DNA of 64,000 bases, from NCBI GenBank assembly GCA_900066355.1, contig FMEL01000004.1:176501-240500 (forward strand), written 5' to 3'. Numbering within the stretch: position 1 is the first letter of the stretch; each line of letters opens with the position of its first letter. Below the pieces are notes generated by a model that was given only the letters and a program-made list of their open reading frames with translations, had not been told where the DNA came from and searched no databases. This document shows positions 24,545-34,037 of the stretch, piece by piece. Made by a program: the position numbers and the translations under genes. This DNA is from an uncultured Ruminococcus sp. GTDB lineage: Bacteria; Bacillota; Clostridia; Lachnospirales; Lachnospiraceae.

Positions 24545-25585
24545 ATGAATAACAAAGCAGAGTATACACCGGAAAAGGTTGTGGATATCAGTAACCTGTC
24601 AAGAGAAGACTGGTTGGAATACCGCAAAAAAGGAATCGGCGGCAGTGATGTAGCGGCAATCATGGGGATCTCTCCATTTGCCACTATCCGGGATCTGTTT
24701 TACAACAAAACAGGTGTGCAGCCGGTCATTCAGGAGGAAGAGGAAAGCAACTGGGTTGCCAAGGAAGTCGGACACCGGCTGGAAGATCTGGTGGCAGAAA
24801 TCTTTTCCAAAAAGACCGGACTGGAAGTATTTCCGGTACGTGTCATGTTCCGGCATCCATTATATCCGTTCATGCTTGCAGATGTGGATTTTTTTGTTCG
24901 TATGCCGGATGGGACATTTGCGATTCTGGAATGTAAAACCTGCAATTATAATGCGAAAGATAAGTGGGCTGATGAGGGTATTCCAGCTCATTATGTGCTG
25001 CAGGTAAGGCATTATCTGTCTGTGATGAATATGCAGAAAGCCTTTATCGCATGCCTGTATGGAAATAACGAGAATGAGTTTGTGTATCGCACCATTGAGC
25101 GTGATCTGATTGAGGAAGAAGACATCATTGATCAGGAAACGTATTTCTGGCAGGAACATGTATTGAAAAATGTAGTACCGCCGCATAACGGGAATTCCGA
25201 TCTGGTTCTGGCAAATATCCGTAATTATGGTGGTTTTGCAGACAAATCTATTCCGGAAATTGTGCTTTCCGGTCTGGAATCAAAAAATCTTGAGAAGTAT
25301 CTTACCCTTTCGGAGGAAAAGTCACAGTTGGAAAAACGGAAAAAGGAAATCGAAGCAGAACAGCGGGCAATCAGTGTTCCTTTTGTGGAACAGCTGGGGC
25401 AGGGCTGCAAGGCAGTGCTGGAGGACGGTACGAACCGTTACCGTATTACCTATAATCCGACCAGACGTACTTCGGTTGGGAAAGACCAGATGGAGAAGCT
25501 GAAAAACCAGCATCCGGATATCTATGAGGAATATACAAAAACAACGGAGAGCCGTACTTTCCGAATTAAGAAGGAGGCGGCGTAA
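24545..25585 (+). CDS. YqaJ-family viral-type recombinase nuclease
   Basis: It starts at the ATG at 24545, with AGGAGG 7 nt upstream; the ATG at 24527 lies inside the previous stop. It has 346 residues. The motifs WLEYRKKGIGGSDVAAIMG, GHRLEDLVAEIF and LADVDFFV..ECKTCNY carry the Glu, Asp and ExK residues of the PD-(D/E)XK exonuclease fold. YqaJ proteins resemble lambda exonuclease and pair with annealing proteins in phage recombination. The C-terminal third is a charged helical extension. The gene three positions on may encode the annealing partner. Confidence 0.87.
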   Translation: MNNKAEYTPEKVVDISNLSREDWLEYRKKGIGGSDVAAIMGISPFATIRDLFYNKTGVQPVIQEEEESNWVAKEVGHRLEDLVAEIFSKKTGLEVFPVRVMFRHPLYPFMLADVDFFVRMPDGTFAILECKTCNYNAKDKWADEGIPAHYVLQVRHYLSVMNMQKAFIACLYGNNENEFVYRTIERDLIEEEDIIDQETYFWQEHVLKNVVPPHNGNSDLVLANIRNYGGFADKSIPEIVLSGLESKNLEKYLTLSEEKSQLEKRKKEIEAEQRAISVPFVEQLGQGCKAVLEDGTNRYRITYNPTRRTSVGKDQMEKLKNQHPDIYEEYTKTTESRTFRIKKEAA

Positions 25586-25636
25586 TGAGAAAACCAAATG
25601 AACGGATGCGGATAAAAAGCTGGAGGGATATAAACA

Positions 25637-27874
25637 ATGAGGTGCAGATTTAAACATAAGATTTTCCAGAATGAGGAGAATGGGTATACGATTGCCATAT
25701 TCACCACACAGGATACGTCTGTCCCCCTGTCAGCCAGAGACAAATATCTGGCATCCCGGAATATCATCGGCTTCTCAGCGATTGGATTCGGTCTTCCGCT
25801 TACAGACGAGATTGAGCTTGAGATGGAAGGCAGATGGGAGAGCGGAGAGCATGGAACTCAGTATCAGGTGGAAAATTTCATGGAGGTTGTACCACGGACA
25901 AAGGAGGGTATCTTAGGATACCTTTCTTCCGGTGCAATCAAAGGTATCGGTCCCAAGATGGCAGATACTATTTTCCGGAAGTTTGGGCTTCAGACACTGG
26001 AAATCATGGAAAACAACCCGCAGGAACTCTTGAAGATCCGTGGAATTTCCGAGAAGAAGCTGGCTGCTATTGTGGAGTCCTATGGAAAAAACCAGGTGTT
26101 CCGGGAACTGATGACGTTTCTGGCGCCTTTTAAGGTAACACCCAAAAAAGTGAATATGATTCTGAAGAAATTCGGAAATGAATCGGTGGATATTATCCGG
26201 CACCGCCCTTACATGCTGAGTGCAGTCAAAGGCTTCGGGTTTCTGACTGTGGATGCGATCGGAAGACAGTGCTGCTGTGCACTCAATGATCCCATGCGGA
26301 TATCCGGGTGCATCGGACATATCATGAATCAGGCAATGAAAGAAGGACATCTGTTTAAGCAGCGTCAGGAGGTTATCAGGGAAGCACTGGAAATGCTGAA
26401 CCGGGATCTGCAGGTCATGGCAGTATCGGAGCAGGATGTCAGTCAGGTGCTTTACCGGCTGGTGCTGCAAAAAAGCATTGTTGTGGAGGAAGAACGGATC
26501 TATTCTATCCGGCAGTATGAAGAAGAAACACAGACCGCTTCCATGATAGCCAGACGGCTTTTGGAGAAGCCGGTTTTGCTGTCCATTGAACCGGAGCTGG
26601 AAAAGGCACAGAAGACACTGGGGATCACGCTGTCAGAAACACAGAAACAGGCAGTGCGGATGGTGTTTGCACATCCCATCAGTATTATTACCGGAGGTCC
26701 CGGAACCGGAAAGACAACGGTTCTCAAGGTGATTCTCTATATCCATCAGGCGTTATGCAGGTCAGAGGTACAGCTTATGGCTCCGACCGGACGTGCGGCA
26801 AGACGTATGGTGGAGAGTACCGGCTGTGAAAATGCATCCACGATGCATCTGGCCCTGGGGCTTTTGGGAGATGATACGGATTTTGAACCGGATTTTGAGT
26901 ACCTGTCTGCCGGATTTCTAAATGTAGATGAGGTGTCCATGGTGGACATGCATCTTGCCTATGAATTTTTCCGGCGGGTTAGCAGACATGCCAGAGTCCT
27001 TTTAGTCGGGGATAAGAACCAGCTTCCATCCGTAGGAGCCGGGGATGTGTTCCGGCAACTGATTGCCTGCGGGCTGATTCCGGTCACGGTACTGGATCTG
27101 GTTTACCGGCAGGGCGCTTTGAGCAGCATACCTTATAATGCAAAACTGATGCAGGAGAATAAGACTAATCTGAGCTTTGGGGAGGATTTTCAGTTCATTG
27201 CCTGTAAAGGAGCAGATGAAGCGGCAGAGATTGTCCGGAGGATTTATCTGGACGAGATTGCAAAAAACGGCATGGATCAGGTACAGATCCTGACTCCGTA
27301 TCGGAAACGCAGTGCTGCCGGAGTGGATGAATTGAACAAATCTCTGGAGGATTTTGTAAATCCGCCAATCGCAGGGAAGAAGGAACTGCATATCGGCAGT
27401 CAGGTGTTCCGGGTTGGCGATAAGATTTTACAGAATAAAAATACCGAGATGGCGAGTAACGGCGATCTGGGCAGGATACTGGACTGTATCACGGATGAGG
27501 ATGGAAATGCCAGGGCAGTGATCGGATTCCCGGATGGGCGGCAGGTGCAATATGAAGCTGACCAGATGGAAATGATCGAACATGCTAACGCAACAACCAT
27601 CCATAAGGCACAGGGTTCCGAATGTCCGGTTGTCATCATCCCTTGGGTAAAAGCCTTTTATATGATGCTGAAGCGCAATATTCTCTATACCGGAGTGACC
27701 AGAGCGAAAAGCAAGGTTTATCTGGTAGGGGAATGGGCTGCAGTCTGTCAGGCAATCCATACGGATGACAGCGGGACAAGGAACACCATTCTGAGTGAGC
27801 GGATCGTACAGTATTACGATCAGTATCAGAGTGAACAGAAACCGGAAATGGAGCAGTTAAAACTTGTTGTTTAA
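25637..27874 (+). CDS. RecD2-like SF1 DNA helicase
   Basis: The ATG follows GGAGGG. The 745-residue protein has an OB-like N-terminus (about 1-80), tandem helix-hairpin-helix motifs (about 90-200: GAIKGIGPKMADTIF, IRGISEKKLAAI), Walker A GGPGTGKTT near 353-361, Walker B VDEVSMVD, and a C-terminal UvrD-like motif TIHKAQGSECPVVI. This is the RecD2 layout, a 5'-3' helicase. With YqaJ and the primase it probably serves ICE replication or recombination after transfer. Confidence 0.9.
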   Translation: MRCRFKHKIFQNEENGYTIAIFTTQDTSVPLSARDKYLASRNIIGFSAIGFGLPLTDEIELEMEGRWESGEHGTQYQVENFMEVVPRTKEGILGYLSSGAIKGIGPKMADTIFRKFGLQTLEIMENNPQELLKIRGISEKKLAAIVESYGKNQVFRELMTFLAPFKVTPKKVNMILKKFGNESVDIIRHRPYMLSAVKGFGFLTVDAIGRQCCCALNDPMRISGCIGHIMNQAMKEGHLFKQRQEVIREALEMLNRDLQVMAVSEQDVSQVLYRLVLQKSIVVEEERIYSIRQYEEETQTASMIARRLLEKPVLLSIEPELEKAQKTLGITLSETQKQAVRMVFAHPISIITGGPGTGKTTVLKVILYIHQALCRSEVQLMAPTGRAARRMVESTGCENASTMHLALGLLGDDTDFEPDFEYLSAGFLNVDEVSMVDMHLAYEFFRRVSRHARVLLVGDKNQLPSVGAGDVFRQLIACGLIPVTVLDLVYRQGALSSIPYNAKLMQENKTNLSFGEDFQFIACKGADEAAEIVRRIYLDEIAKNGMDQVQILTPYRKRSAAGVDELNKSLEDFVNPPIAGKKELHIGSQVFRVGDKILQNKNTEMASNGDLGRILDCITDEDGNARAVIGFPDGRQVQYEADQMEMIEHANATTIHKAQGSECPVVIIPWVKAFYMMLKRNILYTGVTRAKSKVYLVGEWAAVCQAIHTDDSGTRNTILSERIVQYYDQYQSEQKPEMEQLKLVV

Positions 27875-27957
27875 AAATATTTTTCAATTTTTGAAATAAG
27901 CGGACTATTACTCTTATATAGGGGAACGTCTGCTTTTCTAAATGAAAGGAGCAGAGA

Positions 27958-28905
27958 ATGAAAGAATTATTGTATAAGAAATCAGAGGCAGTTGCCGCTT
28001 TGAACCGTGTGGATGGCTTCCATCCGATGGAACTGGCAAGAAAGATTGGAGAAGAAGGGCAGGAGGAGCAGCTTTATCTGGATGTGAAATACCGGAAGCT
28101 ATGGTTTCGTCTGGTCAATCCGGCAGGAAAGATCATCAGCCGGATTATCACTTTCACAGAGAACATGGCAGTTGTGGAAGCACGTATCTATCTGGATAAA
28201 TGTGATCAGGAAGACAATTATGTAGCCAATTCCTTTTCGCAGAAATTCCGGAGCGATGACCCGAAGTTTGGAGACAAATTTCTGGAAATGGCAGAAACAG
28301 CAGCCGTAGGAAGGGCATTATCGGATGCCGGATATGGTGTGCAGTTTGCGGATGTGGGAGAGGAAAATGATCCTGCACAGGTAGATGCCGGAATTCCATA
28401 TCAGAATCCACAGATGCCGGATTCAGGTGCCATGGAAAATGCAGCCATGCCGGATTCGGGTGTCATGCCAAATGCCCCTATGCCAACTTATGGAGAGATG
28501 CCAGGTCAGCCGGAATATGCAGGCCAGCAGATGATGAATCAGTTCTATCAGCAGGCACAGGCGGCGGGAAGCACCATTTACCATGGCAGTGGACAAATGC
28601 CTGGCTACGGTTCCGCTCCGGCTGCCTCTACGCCGCCAAAGACCGGACAGATGCTGCAGGGAGCATTACAGAATCTGGATACGTCCCTTCCGGTAGAAGA
28701 ACTGATGAAACACATGAACTATGAAATGGCAGTCGGGACTGTGATTCCGGGAAAGGGAAAATACGGCGGAAAGACCATGGGACAGGTGGCAGTTGAAAGC
28801 CCGTCAACGATCCAGTGGTTTGCCGAGCAATATTCCGGACCGAACAATCTGGTTCCGGCGGCAGCAAAGGTAATTTTACAAAAAGCAATGCCGATGGCTG
28901 GTTAA
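27958..28905 (+). CDS. possible ssDNA-annealing protein of the ICE (315 aa)
   Basis: Residues 1-150 form a compact domain with MAETAAVGRALSDAGYG near 115-130. That resembles the E-x-x-A-(V/I)-G-R-A-L-x-x-x-G-Y motif of ERF/Rad52-like phage annealing proteins. A Met/Pro/Gln-rich low-complexity linker follows (150-235). A short C-terminal domain (250-315) has GKYGGKTMGQVAVESPSTIQWF, as in many element-borne proteins. With the YqaJ exonuclease upstream, this would make an Exo/Bet-like pair. The annealing call is tentative. Confidence 0.5.
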   Translation: MKELLYKKSEAVAALNRVDGFHPMELARKIGEEGQEEQLYLDVKYRKLWFRLVNPAGKIISRIITFTENMAVVEARIYLDKCDQEDNYVANSFSQKFRSDDPKFGDKFLEMAETAAVGRALSDAGYGVQFADVGEENDPAQVDAGIPYQNPQMPDSGAMENAAMPDSGVMPNAPMPTYGEMPGQPEYAGQQMMNQFYQQAQAAGSTIYHGSGQMPGYGSAPAASTPPKTGQMLQGALQNLDTSLPVEELMKHMNYEMAVGTVIPGKGKYGGKTMGQVAVESPSTIQWFAEQYSGPNNLVPAAAKVILQKAMPMAG

Positions 28906-28912
28906 GGAAGAA

Positions 28913-28939
28913 CCCCGCAGAGAGCTTTTTTCTGCGGGG
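28913..28939. other. intergenic hairpin between annealing-like and primase genes
   Basis: CCCCGCAG pairs with CTGCGGGG around an AGA/TCT extension and a T-rich loop. There is no T-run after it, so it more likely sets mRNA stability or differential expression than full termination. The ribosome site of the primase gene follows immediately. Confidence 0.5.
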
Positions 28940-28959
28940 GAAAGGAGGAAGAGACCGGG

Positions 28960-30180
28960 ATGTATTATGATATGTCTGGGTTTGATTATGGAATACTGGA
29001 TGTGGTGCAGGTGCTGCATCTCAGAAAGCGGCGGGGAAACTATTATGACTGCCCGTTTTGTGGAGAGACGCATGGAAAACTGAATATCAATGTGGAAAAG
29101 AATGTATTCCGGTGCAACCGCTGTGATGCGTCCGGGGGGATGCTGAAGCTTTATGCGGATTTGCACAATGTTACACTCTCCGAAGCAAATCAGCAGATCC
29201 GGGAAGCATTAGGAAAAGGAGAATACCGGACGGATTATATCAAAGCAACGCCGGTACAGGAAGAAAAGGCAACGGCAGAGCTTGCACCCATAGAGGAAAT
29301 CCACCGGACGTATCAGAGAATGCTGTCCATGCTCACGCTTAACAGGAAGCATCAGGAGGATCTGCAAAGACGAGGATTAAAACCGGAACAGATCGAAGCA
29401 CAGCGTTACCGGAGTGTCCCGCTGTTTGGAATGAAGAAGCTGGTCAAAAGGCTGGCAGAAGAAGGATATATGGTGAAAGGCGTGCCGGGATTCTACCGGG
29501 ATACAGACGGAAACTGGACGATTAACTTCAAAGCAGAAAACTCAGGAATCCTGATTCCCATAGTTTCTTTGGACGGGTTCATCCAGGGTTTTCAGATCCG
29601 GGTAGATCATGTGACTGACACGAAAAAATATATCTGGCTGTCCAGTGTCAATTATGACCAGGGAGTTTCCTCCGGAAGTCCGGTACATGTGATCGGTGAT
29701 CTTGCCGCAGAACGTGTCTATCTGACCGAAGGAGCCTTAAAAGGGACCATAGCCCATTATCTGTCCGGCGCTACCTTTGTGTGCGTTGCCGGAGTGAACC
29801 AGTACCGGAATCTGAAACCGGTGCTGGAGCGGATGAAAGGATATGGGATGAAACAGCTTTTGGAGGCGTATGACATGGATAAGAAGATGAAAGTAGCCTG
29901 CAATAAGCATGACAGTAAGTGTGCGGTCTGTTTTGAGCGTTCCCCTGTTATCTGCCAGCATAAGGCGGAGAAACGGAGGATTATCCAGAACGGCTGCAAT
30001 AAGGTCTATGAAATCTGCCGGGAGCTTTCCCTGCCGATGAACCGGATGGTCTGGGATATGGACGAGAGCGGGGAGTGGAACGGGAAACACAAGGGGATTG
30101 ATGACTATTTAGCCGCCATCAAACAGAAGGAAGGAACCGGGGCACAGACTTCGGCTCTTCCGAAAGGAGAACAATCATGA
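28960..30180 (+). CDS. CHC2 zinc-finger/Toprim-like primase
   Basis: The 406-residue protein has an N-terminal CHC2-type zinc finger (YYDCPFCGETHGKL..NVFRCNRCDASGG), the DNA-binding module of DnaG primases. A middle region follows, then a Toprim-like fold (VYLTEGALKGTIAHYLSG; AYDMDKKM; WDMDESG, with the glutamate and DxD acids). It probably primes replication of the transferred single strand or the circular ICE. It overlaps the sortase gene by 4 nt. Confidence 0.82.
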   Translation: MYYDMSGFDYGILDVVQVLHLRKRRGNYYDCPFCGETHGKLNINVEKNVFRCNRCDASGGMLKLYADLHNVTLSEANQQIREALGKGEYRTDYIKATPVQEEKATAELAPIEEIHRTYQRMLSMLTLNRKHQEDLQRRGLKPEQIEAQRYRSVPLFGMKKLVKRLAEEGYMVKGVPGFYRDTDGNWTINFKAENSGILIPIVSLDGFIQGFQIRVDHVTDTKKYIWLSSVNYDQGVSSGSPVHVIGDLAAERVYLTEGALKGTIAHYLSGATFVCVAGVNQYRNLKPVLERMKGYGMKQLLEAYDMDKKMKVACNKHDSKCAVCFERSPVICQHKAEKRRIIQNGCNKVYEICRELSLPMNRMVWDMDESGEWNGKHKGIDDYLAAIKQKEGTGAQTSALPKGEQS

Positions 30181-30959
30181 GAAAAAAAGGAAATACGGTT
30201 CTTGCAGGACTCATTATCTGCCTGTTGCTTGTTTTTCTCGCAGCGGCAGGAAAACTCTTTGGTGCTTATCTGAAGTATCAGAAAGGGGACGTAAGTTACG
30301 AGAAACTGCAGGAATATGTTCAGGAACCAGAGGAAGAAGAATCACCGGAGTCTGAGAAAGAAAAGGAGGAACCTAAGAATAGGTATCTAGAAATTGATTT
30401 TGCAGGTTTAAAAGCGGTTAATCCGGATGTCATAGCGTGGATTCAGATTCCGGCACTGGATATTAGTTATCCGGTGGTACAGGGGAAAGATAATGCATAT
30501 TATCTTCATCACCTTTTTTCGGGAGAATCCAATATCAACGGGAGCATCTTTGTGGACTGCCATAATCAGCCGGACTTTACGGATCAGAATACGATCGTGT
30601 ACGGGCATAATATGAAAAACGGGAGCATGTTCGGAACTCTGGATAAGTACCAAGACAAAGAGCTATTTGAACAACATCCGGAGTTTTATCTCTATTTGCC
30701 GGACAAGATCCTCAAGTATCGTATCTTTTCCTGCTATGCGGGAAGAACCGGAAGTGAGGGATATAGGTATCATTTCCCGGAAGCGGAAGATTTTCAGACG
30801 TTTCTGGATACGGTGTCTTCTTATAGGGATTATGATACCGGCACCGAGCTGTCGGCAACGGATCGGATAGTTACGCTGTCTACCTGTGTCAATTCCAGAC
30901 GGAATTATCGCTATCTGGTACATGGAAAATTAAGCAGTGAGATCATCACAGAGGAATAA
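30177..30959 (+). CDS. srtB: class B sortase
   Basis: The 260-residue protein has an N-terminal membrane helix (TVLAGLIICLLLVFLAAAGKLF), an acidic linker (45-70) and a class B sortase domain. The catalytic residues are visible: His in VYGHNMKNGSMFG, Cys in VTLSTCVNSRR and the downstream Arg. Sortase B anchors surface proteins to peptidoglycan; ICE-encoded ones usually serve an element adhesin or conjugation surface protein. No LPxTG-like or NPQTN-like substrate is seen in the window. It overlaps the primase gene (ATGA). Confidence 0.93.
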   Translation: MRKKGNTVLAGLIICLLLVFLAAAGKLFGAYLKYQKGDVSYEKLQEYVQEPEEEESPESEKEKEEPKNRYLEIDFAGLKAVNPDVIAWIQIPALDISYPVVQGKDNAYYLHHLFSGESNINGSIFVDCHNQPDFTDQNTIVYGHNMKNGSMFGTLDKYQDKELFEQHPEFYLYLPDKILKYRIFSCYAGRTGSEGYRYHFPEAEDFQTFLDTVSSYRDYDTGTELSATDRIVTLSTCVNSRRNYRYLVHGKLSSEIITEE

Positions 30960-31021
30960 AAGAATCGTGCTGGTGTGAGAAGAAATTTCTTATGCCAGCT
31001 TTTATTATGGGAGGAAATGTA

Positions 31022-31438
31022 ATGGGAACAGCATTGGTTATGGAACATGCAAACGCACTGGCACAGATGATAGTCAGTGAAAAGGACAAGTTATTTGATG
31101 AAAGAGTGGAGGCTCTTGTAAAACTTTATAGAAGGGCGGAATTTTATCTGAAGCAGGGATTTCTGGAGAGCATCGTCTGCGAGTTCCATCGGAAGAAAGT
31201 GGAAATGATTATGCAGGCGGAAACAAAAGGAGAGATTACGGAAATACTGAAGTTATCAAAACCGCATTTTGACGGGAAAAAATTTGTCTATACCTCTCCG
31301 TATGCTGTGGAAGAGGAAGAGCTTCTCCTTTGGTCTCTGACATCACTGCAAGGTCCACTCCGGGATGAAGGGTATCGAAGATATCGGGAATTATTTGAGA
31401 AGTGCCTGCCGGAGATGGCAGAAAAGATTCCGGCGTAG
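31022..31438 (+). CDS. hypothetical helical ICE protein (138 aa)
   Basis: The ATG at 31022 has GGGAGG 7 nt upstream; the earlier ATG at 30992 lacks one. The protein is largely helical (MGTALVMEHANALAQMIVSEKDKLFDERVEALVKLYRRAEFYLKQ), with no membrane segment. It lies at the end of the primase/sortase operon. I do not recognise a family. Confidence 0.55.
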   Translation: MGTALVMEHANALAQMIVSEKDKLFDERVEALVKLYRRAEFYLKQGFLESIVCEFHRKKVEMIMQAETKGEITEILKLSKPHFDGKKFVYTSPYAVEEEELLLWSLTSLQGPLRDEGYRRYRELFEKCLPEMAEKIPA

Positions 31439-31611
31439 AACAATGGCATAACAAAGGAACGAAAAAACTATCTTTTATTTTACTGTAATTTCACTCTTTA
31501 TTGAATCTGCAATACTTTACAAAGTTTTTTACGGAAAAATGCTTCGGATTAATATACTTAACACCAGTATCTATCAGCTTAAATTTTGAATAACCAAACA
31601 CCAGTGTTTCA

Positions 31612-31890
31612 TTATTCACAAAAATCGTCATCTATCCAGAAAGCAGGTAAAATATGTTCACAATAATCAGAGTATTTTCTGCATTCAATACATTCTTCAT
31701 CTAAAGAATCTACGCCGACATAATGAATATGATAATCTACAGTATCGTTTACAAATCTTTCAAGGAAGATGTTCAAAACAAAGGCTACTCTATCATCACA
31801 ATAAACATAACCAATTAAATTCTTATGAATGATACAGTAAACGAGATAAACACAGCGTGTATCAACGATGCAGTTGAAATTGTATCCAGA
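31612..31890 (-). pseudogene. decayed ORF without start, Cys-containing C-terminus
   Basis: One minus-strand frame is open for 92 codons and reads like a protein end: HKNLIGYVYCDDRVAFVL, DYHIHYVGVDSLDEECIEC and HILPAFWIDDDFCE before a TAA. It has no ATG, GTG or TTG with a ribosome site and is closed by a stop just upstream. It is probably the remnant of an inserted gene. The rest of 31439-32015 shows only an imperfect GAAGACCT/AGGTCTTC hairpin near 31935-31966 and is AT-rich, non-coding DNA. Confidence 0.35.
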
Positions 31891-32015
31891 TTAAAGCCTA
31901 TTTATACTTTAAAGCATGCACGGAGACAGCAAGAAGACCTATTCCTGTACGGAAGAGGTCTTCCTGTCCTTATACTAAAGTTAATTGGTATGCTGAAGTC
32001 CCGCAAAAGCAACAT

Positions 32016-32822
32016 TTAATTTACCTCCAGATTACCGCTTTTAAGAGATAGATAATCGGAACTTCCGCTAAGCAGATAGAAAAAATATTCCCCTTTTTCA
32101 TCTGGTGAGAAACTATATTTTCCACTCAGTTCATCGAACACTTCTCCTTCATACATTATCCCGTCTTTTACATAACCGATAATCAAATCTTGGGATACTG
32201 TAATGTCTGATTTATATTTATCAAACGAAATGACTATATTATCTTTATCAGTTAGTTCCCATCCCTTTCCATTGTCTTGTGTAAGTACACAAAGTGAATT
32301 GTTGATTAGAATTATTTCTGGAATGATATACATTTCATCTGATTTATCAGTAGGAATCTCTACTATTGATGATGGTATGAAATTAGGCATCAGACTGCTT
32401 TTAACAATTCTGCTTTCAGGAAATTCTGATGAAGATTTGGCTAATTCCTCAATATCAACAACTTTCCCCTTTTCATTGGTATATACACCGTCTTTTAATA
32501 TGATGTAGCTTCTATCATTGGTTTCTGTCCCGATTAAATGTCGATTGCTGTCATCAATTAAAGCCGATGTTAACAGATGACTGATTGCAGCATATACAGG
32601 CATACACAAAAACACTGAAACCACAGTTACAATAATTGCAGTTCTATAAGTGAACTTTAAAGGCTTATGTTTTGAAGCTGTTTTACAAAATACATTTTGA
32701 CGTATCTTTTGTTTGGAATATTTTTTCAGTATTTTATTGCAATCATGAAAATACACTTCCTCAATAAAAGATTCATCAATTTCACTCATTAACTCATTCA
32801 AAGAAAATTTTACAGTCTTCAT
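32016..32822 (-). CDS. membrane anti-sigma factor candidate
   Basis: The 268-residue protein has an N-terminal cytoplasmic region of about 60 residues (MKTVKFSLNELMSEIDESF..), one transmembrane helix (AIIVTVVSVFLCMPVYAAI) and a beta-rich extracellular domain of about 190 residues. That topology, plus translational overlap of 29 nt with the upstream sigma factor gene, fits an anti-sigma factor controlled from outside the cell. AAGGGA lies 9 nt before the ATG. The module is more AT-rich than the ICE backbone, suggesting separate acquisition. Confidence 0.72.
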   Translation of the reverse strand: MKTVKFSLNELMSEIDESFIEEVYFHDCNKILKKYSKQKIRQNVFCKTASKHKPLKFTYRTAIIVTVVSVFLCMPVYAAISHLLTSALIDDSNRHLIGTETNDRSYIILKDGVYTNEKGKVVDIEELAKSSSEFPESRIVKSSLMPNFIPSSIVEIPTDKSDEMYIIPEIILINNSLCVLTQDNGKGWELTDKDNIVISFDKYKSDITVSQDLIIGYVKDGIMYEGEVFDELSGKYSFSPDEKGEYFFYLLSGSSDYLSLKSGNLEVN

Positions 32823-33387
32823 ATCTAAATCCCTTCTTTTCCATTTTTAGTTTTAATTTTTTACGTCCGCGTAACAGTTTGGATTTTACTGTAGATTCTT
32901 TTAATCCGGTTTCTTCTGCTATTACAGCGATTGTCTTAGTGTAATAGTAGTACGAGATAAAACATTTTCTTTCGTCAACTGATAGTTCATATATGCTTTC
33001 TTTTAAGCATTTGATTACTTCTTCTTTTAACGGCCCGTATTCAATATGTTCGTTCGTTCCAACCTGAAACGCATCTTCGTAATTTTCAAAATGCATCTTA
33101 GAGGTTTTTCGTAATGCGTTTTTTGCCATGTTTCTTGCGATTGTTCCTAAATAGGGTTTGAATGTGCTGTAGTTATCTGTATCTAAATCTGCACTGTAAT
33201 TCCATAGAGCTACAAAAACATTAGACACGACCTCCTCCTTGTCTTTATATGGCAAAGCACTTCCAATAATATTCTCGACTATGTATACAACATATCTGTA
33301 GTATTTGTTCATACATATTTTTAAAGCGCGCTCATCTTTATTTTTTAGTTCGAGCATCAGTTGTTTCTCATCTATGTTAAATAACAT
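32794..33387 (-). CDS. ECF-type RNA polymerase sigma factor
   Basis: The 197-residue protein has region 2 (about 8-95: YYRYVVYIVENIIG, FKPYLGTIARNMAKNALRK, i.e. the sigma2 core and -10 recognition) and region 4 (about 125-185: LSVDERKCFISYYYYTKTIAVIAEETGLKESTVKSKL with a helix-turn-helix). It lacks regions 1 and 3, as ECF sigmas do. Its gene overlaps the anti-sigma gene downstream. A likely target is the secreted-protein gene upstream at 33537-34037, but no promoter match was established. Confidence 0.88.
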   Translation of the reverse strand: MLFNIDEKQLMLELKNKDERALKICMNKYYRYVVYIVENIIGSALPYKDKEEVVSNVFVALWNYSADLDTDNYSTFKPYLGTIARNMAKNALRKTSKMHFENYEDAFQVGTNEHIEYGPLKEEVIKCLKESIYELSVDERKCFISYYYYTKTIAVIAEETGLKESTVKSKLLRGRKKLKLKMEKKGFRYEDCKIFFE

Positions 33388-33536
33388 GCTTCTACCTCAT
33401 AAATTCAGTGAATACTATAGCAGTGGTTTAATAATGGGAATGTGTATTTTCAAAAAAGGGAACCGAGAAACCAAGTTAAAAAGCTTCAATTAAAATCAGG
33501 ATAAGTACTCACCAGCACTTGAAATATTTTCCACTA

Positions 33537-34037
33537 TTAAAATGTAATAGAAAATGATTTGATTGTAAAGGCATCAGAGGACAGATTAGTTACCATGCCG
33601 TAATAGTAATCTGTTGCCTGTGTCGTAAATCCTGAACGCAAACCACTTGCTGTAATCTCACGCACAAATTCTGATGAAGGTCCAGCTACGTATGCGCGTA
33701 CTCTTGAACGATGAAAAGCAGAACGGCTCAAAGTGTAATTTATAGTTATGTATCTGCCGCTATTACAATAAAGTCCCATACTGTTATTTGATGGTGTTAA
33801 TATGGCGACTTCGCCATTTTTCAATGTGATTCCGCGCCAAGTATATCGGGCATATGCATTTGGAATAACACCTTCTTCAACAACTTTCTGCAGGCTTTCG
33901 TCAGCAAACACAGTGTACTTCCATTCAATCATATTAGGGTCATCTGTAAGCGGCTCTGCTGCAAAAACATTAACACTTAGCGACAGCATCATAACGAGTG
34001 TTAGGATAAAACTGATTATTTTTTTATAAGCCTTCAT
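33537..34037 (-). CDS. secreted beta-rich protein beside the sigma/anti-sigma pair
   Basis: The ATG at 34037 follows AAGGAG. The 166-residue product has a signal peptide (KKIISFILTLVMMLSLSVNVFA) with a clear Ala-X-Ala cleavage site. The mature domain of about 140 residues is Ser/Thr/Tyr-rich and beta-like, without cysteine pairs, lipobox or sortase motif. No family is recognised. Its position next to the ECF sigma genes suggests a sigma-controlled exported product, maybe a surface or bacteriocin-like protein, but this is open. Confidence 0.6.
   Translation of the reverse strand: MKAYKKIISFILTLVMMLSLSVNVFAAEPLTDDPNMIEWKYTVFADESLQKVVEEGVIPNAYARYTWRGITLKNGEVAILTPSNNSMGLYCNSGRYITINYTLSRSAFHRSRVRAYVAGPSSEFVREITASGLRSGFTTQATDYYYGMVTNLSSDAFTIKSFSITF

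Noticed and set aside
31825..32019. Plus-strand frame of 64 codons
   Set aside because: No ribosome site; overlaps a decayed minus-strand frame and the end of the anti-sigma gene.
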